This document shows positions 33,198 to 39,842 of a stretch of DNA of 64,000 bases, piece after piece. The DNA is taken from NCBI GenBank assembly GCA_002841865.1, contig PHBD01000003.1, positions 60,530 to 124,529 of the forward strand. Direction: 5' to 3'. Below the pieces are notes generated by a model. The model made no database searches and was not told where the DNA came from. It saw nothing but the letters and a program-made list of their open reading frames with translations. The position numbers were made by a program, and so were the translations under genes. The stretch comes from Deltaproteobacteria bacterium HGW-Deltaproteobacteria-19 (lineage in GTDB: Bacteria; Desulfobacterota; Syntrophia; Syntrophales; PHBD01). The first letter of the stretch is position 1. Each line of letters begins with the position of its first letter.

Positions 33198-33977
33198 CTA
33201 CAGGCCGGCAATGCTGCGACACACCGCTGCAAGATGAGGGGGATCCCGGACAACGATCGATTCCCGGACGGTGGGGAAACGGGCGACCGAGATCGTCACT
33301 CCGCCAAGGTGGGCCACCAGCTCCATCGCCACGGAGTCGTTCTCGTCGTCGCCGGCATAGACGAGCCGGCCCCGGCTCGCCTCCCACTTCGCGATCCGGC
33401 AGAGAACCGAGACGCCGAAGGATTTGTCCAGCGAAGGAGAGAAGAGAACCTCGAAGGCTTCCGGGGCGTTGCGGATCTTCAATCCGTAAAGCCTCGCCGC
33501 AGCATCCAGCTCCCGTTTCACTTCTTCCTTCCGATCCTGTTCCAGGTGGCGGACGTGGACGGAAACCGTCCAGAACTTGTCCTCCACGTCGGCGTCGAGA
33601 ACATGCTCAATATAATCCAGCTGCCCCGACATGGCCGTCCGCCTGTGGATGACGTCCTCCTCGAAGGCCTCAGCGTAGCTGCGCCTTTCTCCCGAGGGGA
33701 GGATCCATTCCAGCCCCATGCCGCCGCCGGCGTAAACTCCCGGCAGATCGATCCGGGGATACAGGTCATCCAGGCGACGGCTGGATAGGATCGCCACCTG
33801 CTGTCCCGCCTGCATCAGATCCATGAGGAGCCGGCGGCACGAACGATCCATCATGGCTGAGTGCCGGTCGGGCACGATGGGGGACAGGGTCCCGTCAAAG
33901 TCAAAAATCCATAGCCATCGCTCCGTTTCCGGACGCCGGATTGGTCGGGGTTCTGAAAGGGAGATTCTGGAAGTCAC
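33198..33977 (-). CDS. otsB: Trehalose-6-phosphate phosphatase
   Basis: A 259-residue HAD phosphatase with the nucleophile motif FDFDGTLSPI, motif II VAILSSRR, a Lys in SLDKSFGVS and motif IV GDDENDSVAM: the full OtsB-type set. It would remove phosphate from trehalose 6-phosphate. GTG 33977 is preferred because GGAGAGAGG lies six bases upstream and the length then matches the family; the frame runs on to 34109 (ATG) and 34004 (ATG), which lack good ribosome binding sites. It heads a coupled otsB-DUF5752-treT group on the minus strand. A candidate small RNA lies upstream. Confidence 0.85.
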   Translation of the reverse strand: MTSRISLSEPRPIRRPETERWLWIFDFDGTLSPIVPDRHSAMMDRSCRRLLMDLMQAGQQVAILSSRRLDDLYPRIDLPGVYAGGGMGLEWILPSGERRSYAEAFEEDVIHRRTAMSGQLDYIEHVLDADVEDKFWTVSVHVRHLEQDRKEEVKRELDAAARLYGLKIRNAPEAFEVLFSPSLDKSFGVSVLCRIAKWEASRGRLVYAGDDENDSVAMELVAHLGGVTISVARFPTVRESIVVRDPPHLAAVCRSIAGL

Positions 33978-34114
33978 AGATCGCCTCTCTCCAGACAGCC
34001 GCATGGGATTCTCGGGGCTGCGTTCCCGGGAAAGTCCCCTCCCCCGGCGTCGCAGCCGTTTTCGCCAGCCGCGATTTTGGAAATCCCCGCCCGGCTCACT
34101 GACTGTCATACGGT

Positions 34115-34200
34115 AAAAAAAAGCCGCCATCCGACGATCTCAGATGGCGGCCCGACCATTTGCAGAACACCTCCGCGGATTCGCTGCATCCGCGGACCCC
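34115..34200 (-). ncRNA. Candidate small RNA or leader attenuator upstream of otsB
   Basis: On the minus strand a -35/-10-like pair (34234-34207) is followed by a compact 86-base unit with two perfect hairpins, TCCGCGGAT ... ATCCGCGGA (34172-34195) and GCCGCCATC ... GATGGCGGC (34123-34151), the second directly followed by eight T bases (34122-34115). This is the architecture of an independent small RNA with an intrinsic terminator. It could also act as an attenuator for the trehalose operon, whose first start is 140 bases downstream. No Rfam family was recognised. Confidence 0.55.
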
Positions 34201-34206
34201 TTCGCT

Positions 34207-34234
34207 GCGATAACGCATGTTTTCTGCCTGTCAA
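34207..34234 (-). promoter_or_regulatory. Putative promoter for the small RNA
   Basis: Perfect TTGACA on the minus strand (34234-34229) with a 16-base spacer and TATCGC (34212-34207) as a weak -10. It is placed so that transcription would start near 34200 with a G-rich start. The rest of 34201-34536 shows no gene on either strand. Confidence 0.45.
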
Positions 34235-34536
34235 GAACAACACATGGAAAAGAGCTTGATTACCTATATAGCATATTCGGAGGAAATGCAACGGAATCCG
34301 GAGGTTTGCCTGTTTCGGTCCACCTCTGGGAGGAAATGGTGAAAGAAATGCGAAAAAACCGTCCGAAGGAACGGCGGCAAATCGGATGCAACTGATCGGG
34401 TGGGGAACTGGCAGGGACCTTTTCTCTTGACGCCGGCCGGCCCCTCGTTTATACGCTCATGCGCCCCGCGGAATCCATGTCTCCGTCGTTCCTGGCGATT
34501 CCCGGACTGTCCAGATCCCGGCAAAGGTGCTGATCG

Positions 34537-34710
34537 ATGCTCGGCTCCGTACTTCTGAAGCTTCTCCCAATCGCGCTCATCGTCTACCTGATCATCCGCC
34601 GCGGGTTTGCCGCCGATACCAGCGGCGTCATCGGCCGGCTCCTGACGCTCACCATCGCCGCGGGCTACTCCACCTTCGTCGCCGCCGTCATGGCTTTCCG
34701 GATGGCCTGA
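34537..34710 (+). CDS. Small membrane protein (57 aa)
   Basis: A 57-residue ORF with ATG 34537, too short to be called by default. It has two hydrophobic helices: LLKLLPIALIVYLIIRR and a second near the C-terminus (LTIAAGYSTFVAAVMAF) with basic residues (RR, R) between them. Its stop (34708-34710) lies two bases before the ATG of the phosphodiesterase, so it is probably co-transcribed with it. GGTGCTGATCG upstream gives only a weak ribosome binding site. Function unknown. Confidence 0.6.
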   Translation: MLGSVLLKLLPIALIVYLIIRRGFAADTSGVIGRLLTLTIAAGYSTFVAAVMAFRMA

Positions 34711-34712
34711 AG

Positions 34713-35327
34713 ATGCGGATCGGTATTCTCTCTGACAGCCATGGGAACCAGGAGGCCACCGAACGGGCCGTGACGGCGCTTCTGGAGCAGGGGGCCGGCT
34801 GCCTGATCCACCTGGGGGATCTCTGCGAATCCATGGAGGGGCGACTGACCGGGACCCTGCTCGCACTGGCCCGGCACCACGAAATCACGGTCATCAAGGG
34901 CAACAACGACCTGGCGGTGGAGCGGCTGCTGGATGAAAACCCGTCCCGGAACGAAGAGGAAGAAACAGCGCGGGCCTTCCTGAAAAACCTGCCCCTGCGG
35001 GTCGCCGTGGACGATCTGCTCTTCGCCCACTCCATGCCGGACGGAACAGTCCGCTCGGTCTACGACCCCATTGACGACGGGGGCGTGGACCGTGCCGTGG
35101 AGGTCTTCGCCCGGACTTCCTTCGCCGCCCTCTTCTGCGGCCACTCCCACAGCCCGGTCCTCTTCCGCCTTCGGCAGGGGAAAGTAATCCGGGAATCCGT
35201 GCCGTCTGCGGAGGATCTCCCCTTACTGGCGGAGGAGCGGTACATCATCGTCGCCGGCGCAGTCACTGAGGGGGAGTGCGCCCTCCTGGACACGGAACTG
35301 CGCATCTACCTGAGAATCCCGCTTTGA
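34713..35327 (+). CDS. Calcineurin-like phosphoesterase (YfcE/MJ0936-type)
   Basis: A 204-residue metallophosphoesterase: SDSHGN at the N-terminus (Asp7, His9-type ligands), LIHLGDL, VIKGNND, and the GHSHSP motif near residue 145, the standard order of metal ligands of YfcE/MJ0936-type enzymes that hydrolyse cyclic or phosphodiester substrates. ATG 34713 lies two bases after the stop of the small membrane protein. The true substrate is unknown. A terminator follows the gene. Confidence 0.85.
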   Translation: MRIGILSDSHGNQEATERAVTALLEQGAGCLIHLGDLCESMEGRLTGTLLALARHHEITVIKGNNDLAVERLLDENPSRNEEEETARAFLKNLPLRVAVDDLLFAHSMPDGTVRSVYDPIDDGGVDRAVEVFARTSFAALFCGHSHSPVLFRLRQGKVIRESVPSAEDLPLLAEERYIIVAGAVTEGECALLDTELRIYLRIPL

Positions 35328-35343
35328 GAAAGGGGTCTGGAGA

Positions 35344-35364
35344 AAAAGGGGTCAGACCCCTTTT
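35344..35364 (+). terminator. Hairpin terminator after the phosphoesterase
   Basis: AAAAGGGG-TCAGA-CCCCTTTT forms an eight-base stem with a T-run. It lies 17 bases past the stop and is a shorter member of the GGGG(A/T)CAGA hairpin family. Confidence 0.7.
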
Positions 35365-35581
35365 GGCCTTCGATCCTGGTGCGTAGAAGACTTCCCGTTT
35401 TGTGCGTACAACTCTTCACAGATTCCTATCCGAACCGTCATGAATCGCCAAGCCCATTTATAGAGAAACGCCTATATTGCAATGCCTTGGTATGGCCTAT
35501 CATGCCGCCGGCCCCAGGGGCATACATCCTGCATCCCCTCGGCCGGTTTTCATGTGATCGAAGTTTCCGAAGGAGCGGGCA

Positions 35582-36940
35582 TTGTTCGACAAGATATTGG
35601 TTGCCAACAGAGGCGAAATCGCCGTGCGGGTCATGAGAACCTGCCGGGAAATGGGGATACGGACTGTCGCCGTCTATACGGACGACGACGCAAACGGACT
35701 TCACGTCCGGCTGGCCGACGAGGCCCGCCGGATCGAATCGGGGGGCCCCGGGCAGGGCTACCTCCAGATGCAGGAGCTCGTTTCCATCGCCGAAAAAGCC
35801 CACGCGGATGCCATCCATCCGGGATATGGCTTCCTGGCGGAAAATCCGCGGTTCATTGAATTGTGCGACGCCCACCACCTGGCCTTCATCGGCCCTTCCA
35901 ACGCCTCCATGTGCAACGCCAAACCCAAGAACAAAGCGCGCAGCCTGATGAAAATGATCGGCATTCCCGTGGTTCCGGGCTCCGAGGAGGCAATCCGCTG
36001 TTCCGATCCCGAGGGCATCCGGCATGCAGTCGAGATCGCCGAGGGAATCGGCTGGCCCGTCATTGTCAAACCCTCCGGCGGCGGTGGCGGAATCGGCATG
36101 AGGATCGCGAGGGACAGGGAAGAGATGCTCAAGGCCATCCGCCACGCCCAGGTCCGTGGGGAGAGGGCCTTCGGCATCTCCAGTTTCTACATCGAGAAAT
36201 TCCTGCCGGGGGCGAAGCACATCGAGTCCCAGGTGCTGGCGGACAAAATGGGGCACTTCCTCAACATCGGACACCGGGACTGCTCGATCCAGCGGAGATT
36301 CCAGAAGCTGATCGAGGAGACGCCCTGCCCGAGACTGCCGTACCTGCTGAGCATGAAGATGGGCATCGCCGCCGTGGAGATCGCCATGGCGCTGCAGTGC
36401 GACAGCCTGATGACCGTCGAGTTCCTCTACTGCCAGGACACGCGGGAGTTCTTCTTCAACGAGGTCAACTGCCGCCTCCAGGTGGAGCACGGCATCACCG
36501 AGCTGGCCACGGGCATCGACATCGTGAAGGAGCAGATCCGCATCGCCGCAGGGGAAGCACTGCCCTGCTCCCAGGAGGAGGTCCGCTTCCAGACGCACGC
36601 CATCGAATGCAGGATCACGGCGGAAGACCCGGCGAAAGACTTTCTCCCCTGCCCGGGCCGGGTGACCCGCCTCCATCTACCCCATGGACTGGGAGTCCGC
36701 GTCGACGAAGGGATCGTGGAGGGATCGGAGATCTCCCCTCTCTACGACCCGATGCTGTTCAAACTCCTGACCTGGGGACGAACCCGCGACGAGGCGGTGA
36801 TGCGCATGAAGCGCGCCCTCCGGGAAACCGTCGTCGAAGGCGTCCGAACGACGATTCCGTTCCACCTGAGCGCCCTGGAAAGCGAGAAATTCACCAGCGG
36901 AACCTACACGACCCGGTTCGTGAAACGCCTGACCATGTAA
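35582..36940 (+). CDS. accC: Biotin carboxylase (AccC/PycA-like)
   Basis: A 452-residue stand-alone biotin carboxylase that would carboxylate biotin on a carrier protein using ATP and bicarbonate. N-terminal MFDKILVANRGEIAVRVMRT, the ATP-grasp glycine loop KPSGGGGGIGMRI, and FNEVNCRLQVEHGITE are clear. The usual glycine loop ends in GRGM and here reads GIGM, a variant seen in some acyl-CoA carboxylase subunits of Desulfobacterota. TTG 35582 is used with AAGGAGCGGG upstream. No biotin carrier or carboxyltransferase gene is adjacent, so the partner is elsewhere. Confidence 0.85.
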   Translation: MFDKILVANRGEIAVRVMRTCREMGIRTVAVYTDDDANGLHVRLADEARRIESGGPGQGYLQMQELVSIAEKAHADAIHPGYGFLAENPRFIELCDAHHLAFIGPSNASMCNAKPKNKARSLMKMIGIPVVPGSEEAIRCSDPEGIRHAVEIAEGIGWPVIVKPSGGGGGIGMRIARDREEMLKAIRHAQVRGERAFGISSFYIEKFLPGAKHIESQVLADKMGHFLNIGHRDCSIQRRFQKLIEETPCPRLPYLLSMKMGIAAVEIAMALQCDSLMTVEFLYCQDTREFFFNEVNCRLQVEHGITELATGIDIVKEQIRIAAGEALPCSQEEVRFQTHAIECRITAEDPAKDFLPCPGRVTRLHLPHGLGVRVDEGIVEGSEISPLYDPMLFKLLTWGRTRDEAVMRMKRALRETVVEGVRTTIPFHLSALESEKFTSGTYTTRFVKRLTM

Positions 36941-36987
36941 AAAAGGGATGCGCCGGAACGATCGGGGGTAATTTCAGCAGGAAGCAG

Positions 36988-37024
36988 AGAGGGGACGGGT
37001 CTGAAATCCGTTCCCTCTTTCCTT
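36988..37024 (+). terminator. Hairpin terminator after the biotin carboxylase
   Basis: AGAGGGGACGG and CCGTTCCCTCT pair over 11 bases (one G-T) around GTCTGAAAT, followed by a pyrimidine-rich TTTCCTTTC. The core resembles the hairpin at 14796, so it is both a terminator candidate and a member of a dispersed repeat. Confidence 0.6.
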
Positions 37025-37086
37025 TCAAAACAGCCCCATCTCAACACTCACCAATCCTGAAAGAACTACAGTTTCAGTCGGTTACG

Positions 37087-37240
37087 TCATCATGCCTGAT
37101 GTGCTTATGCGATATGTATGAGTATATCACGCATTGATAACCTGTTTTTTTCATCCTATTCGATTCTCGAGTTCAGACCGTTTCCCCATCAGCCTCAACC
37201 GTCCACAACCTGAGTGATCCGCAACGACTGCAAGTCCCTC
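37087..37240 (+). promoter_or_regulatory. Upstream region A, paralogous to the autotransporter's
   Basis: About 154 bases upstream of the 37396 gene align without gaps (by eye 60-70 percent identical) with 39625-39778 upstream of the autotransporter; shared pieces include GTATGAG, GCATTG, CATCCTAT, and GATCC. The two are at offset 2538. It suggests a duplicated promoter/regulatory region with a common regulator. Confidence 0.55.
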
Positions 37241-37395
37241 TTGCCGGCACGCCGGGCGGTATCAGGCTTTTTTATCAGGGCTGCTTTTTGAAGAAATTTC
37301 CATGAATGAAACCACCACGAATCCCGTTTGCAAGTGAATCCGAATGCCGGGAAACGCCGGTCCAATACGCGAAAAAGCTGTCTCCGGAGGATCAT

Positions 37396-39060
37396 ATGAA
37401 AAGACTCATCCATTATCTCCATCCCATTTTGTCTCCTCTCGGCTTATTTCTCCTTCTTGCGCTCACATGGCATTCAACTGCGAATGCAGTGACATCCGAT
37501 TCCACCGACATGGTGCAAAAATCCTATATCGGTTTCTATCACAGACCGGCAGATCCGGGAGGGCTGATCTACTGGACGGAAAAGCTGGACGGCAAGGGCG
37601 GAGACATGTCCGCCATTATCGAGGCGTTTGCGAACTCCACCGAAGCACGGGCACGTTATGGAACAATCAACGGCGGCAACATCTCCGCCTTTATCAGCCA
37701 AATTCACCTGACGATGTTTAACCGCGATGCAACAGCAGAAGAGTTGAATTTCTACAGCAACGGTTTCAATACGGGCCGATTAACCTCCGCCACAATCATG
37801 CTGACCGTGCTGAACAATGCCCAGGGCGACGACCTTCTAACAATAAACAACAAGCTCGCTGCGGCGAATCAATTTACATGGACCGTCGATCCGGAGCTGG
37901 ACGGTCGGGATTATCTGGTCACCTACGTCGCAGACGGTGTCGATTTCCCGGCGGCTCGCGACTTTCTCGATGCCGTCACACTGGACTCTTCGACCATCCC
38001 AACCCGGAGCCAGACGGCAGCATTCATACAGGCTTATATCGCCGACCCTGGAGACCCTGTTCTCGATTCGTTGTCGCCTCCTTCAACGCCGACAGACTTT
38101 CTGATTGCGGCCTTTTCGTCATCCCGGATCGATCTTTCCTGGTCCGCATCGACAGATAATGCAGGTGTCACCGGTTACAAGATTTACCGGGATGGCGCAT
38201 ATCTGATATCCGTCGCGGGGACCTCCACAAGCGACACAGGCCTGGCTGCGCAAACCCCATACTGTTATCAGGTCTCCGCCTTCGATGCTGCCGGCGGTGA
38301 ATCGCGGCCGAGTACCCTGGCCTGCGTCACGACACAGTCGGATGATGCCGTTTCAACCACAACCCATCATCACCTTTTGCTTGTTTATCCCCATACGGAC
38401 GTCGAATACGTCAAAGACGGCGAAGCACTGCACTACACAGGAAGCATGAGTGACAATCTCAGAACGACAGTCATCAATGCCTTCAGGAATCTGCCGAATT
38501 TAATCACAGACGGCTCAGATGGCGTTGTATCAAACACATACGATATCGTTGAAATTTCGAAGCCGATCACAAAGATAAGCCAATACAACGGAAACTACTA
38601 TTGGCTCAGTAATCTGGACATACAAACCGAGTTAAATCAATTTGCTCCGAAGAGTAAATACGATGCGGTGCATGTTGTCTGGAACAATGGATCCATTGAC
38701 GCCTATTGGGGATTGGGAGGCACATCTGTCAACAATGGGACTGCGACCTTCTCCAGCCTCATTGCAGGCAGGAGTTTCTGGTGGACAGGAATAGGAGAAG
38801 CTTTCGGGGAGCCTTTTTTGCACGAATGGCTGCATGGTGTATGTTATTTCTATCGGGCACGTGGATATCCAATGCCGCGGAAAAACGCCGATGGAATGAA
38901 GTTGCATGGGTACACGAAATCTTCCACGGAAGGCTGGATGGGGTACTATCGCGATCTTATGCGCGGACAAGTCTGGGAACCGGAGGTATCGGCATATACG
39001 GGAATAACGGAAGCGGCCTGGAAGTCAGGAAATCCAAACAGTCAAGGGAAAACACAGTGA
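37396..39060 (+). CDS. Secreted DUF4214-Fn3 protein with an HExxH motif
   Basis: A 554-residue secreted protein. Signal peptide at residues 1-31, then a DUF4214-like domain (about 38-155; YIGFYHRPADPGGLIYWTE and LTMFNRDATAEELNFYSNG), typical of S-layer and surface proteins, a fibronectin type III domain (about 228-313; TPTDFLIAAFSSSRIDLSWS), and a C-terminal domain of about 230 residues with HEWLH at 476-480. The HExxH may be a zinc site of a metalloprotease, though no third ligand is certain. ATG 37396 has GGAGGATC upstream. Its surroundings are odd: it lies between a copied promoter and an autotransporter barrel remnant. Confidence 0.75.
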   Translation: MKRLIHYLHPILSPLGLFLLLALTWHSTANAVTSDSTDMVQKSYIGFYHRPADPGGLIYWTEKLDGKGGDMSAIIEAFANSTEARARYGTINGGNISAFISQIHLTMFNRDATAEELNFYSNGFNTGRLTSATIMLTVLNNAQGDDLLTINNKLAAANQFTWTVDPELDGRDYLVTYVADGVDFPAARDFLDAVTLDSSTIPTRSQTAAFIQAYIADPGDPVLDSLSPPSTPTDFLIAAFSSSRIDLSWSASTDNAGVTGYKIYRDGAYLISVAGTSTSDTGLAAQTPYCYQVSAFDAAGGESRPSTLACVTTQSDDAVSTTTHHHLLLVYPHTDVEYVKDGEALHYTGSMSDNLRTTVINAFRNLPNLITDGSDGVVSNTYDIVEISKPITKISQYNGNYYWLSNLDIQTELNQFAPKSKYDAVHVVWNNGSIDAYWGLGGTSVNNGTATFSSLIAGRSFWWTGIGEAFGEPFLHEWLHGVCYFYRARGYPMPRKNADGMKLHGYTKSSTEGWMGYYRDLMRGQVWEPEVSAYTGITEAAWKSGNPNSQGKTQ

Positions 39061-39084
39061 GTCGAATCTGCCTTTGAAACGTCG

Positions 39085-39460
39085 TCGGATCGCAGATCGT
39101 CGCCGATTCCTTGAATCTTGAAGCGGAGGTCGAGGGTGCAAACTGCTCCAAGGCACCCTCGGCCTCCGAATCGCCAGGACCTTCACAATCGGTGAGTCAT
39201 TCTCCACCATCCCCAAGCTTTCTGCCTGCCGGGCTTGCGAATTCGGAAACAGCGACATGGCCATGAACACTTGCTTCGCCGGTGCAGCCCCAGGATCATT
39301 CCAGGCTGATTCCGGCGGGATCAACCGGAACACGGCCCCTTCATCCCGCAACCCGCAGGAAGGATCACGGGCAATCTCGCCTTTTCCCCGGCCATGCCGG
39401 CGAGGTGTGATCAAGTAGGACAGCCGTGCCGTAACAGTCGCCATGCTGTTTCTCTGGCAG
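39085..39460 (+). pseudogene. Decayed autotransporter barrel C-terminus
   Basis: Nucleotide comparison with the intact autotransporter shows shared stretches such as TCGCCAGGAC followed by CTT (39171 and 42250) and the final Ala/Val/Leu-Trp segment (39430-39460 and 42515-42542), at nearly constant spacing (289 against 293 bases). The remnant frame is broken by stop codons and indels (in-frame TAG near 39417) and has no start. It lies 25 bases after the DUF4214 gene. It is most simply the 3' end of a duplicated autotransporter gene whose body has been lost or replaced. Confidence 0.65.
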
Positions 39461-39624
39461 ATAAAGTCCATGAATGGCGATGGGACGTAACGGCGTCTGG
39501 CAGGATACGGCATATGCAGTCCTCCATTTCATTTTTATGTCTTTCTTGTTCTCAATGCACCATTGAAAAATCTCAACCTGCCTGATCTTTCATTACACAA
39601 TCCAAGCAATTTCAAACCATTATC

Positions 39625-39778
39625 TCAACATACCTAATATGCGTATGTGTTCCGTATGAGCACAACCAGCATTGCCTAACTCTCCTTTCCATCCTATCCA
39701 ATCCGCGCATTCACAATGTTTTCCCTGAACTGCCGACAGTAAATCATCTGAACGATCCACGACGCATACGCTTCCCGG
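39625..39778 (+). promoter_or_regulatory. Upstream region B, autotransporter promoter region
   Basis: The match to region A (37087-37240) defines it. It carries a TATGCGTATGTG stretch near 39638-39649 and CCGTATGAG, candidate regulator sites. The rest of 39461-39624 and 39779-39842 shows no gene; CAAGGAGGGATTC gives the ribosome binding site before 39843. Confidence 0.5.
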
Positions 39779-39842
39779 CTGACGCCGCCGTGGACAAGAC
39801 CGGTGCTATTTATCGAGCTTCTCATCAAGGAGGGATTCTTTC

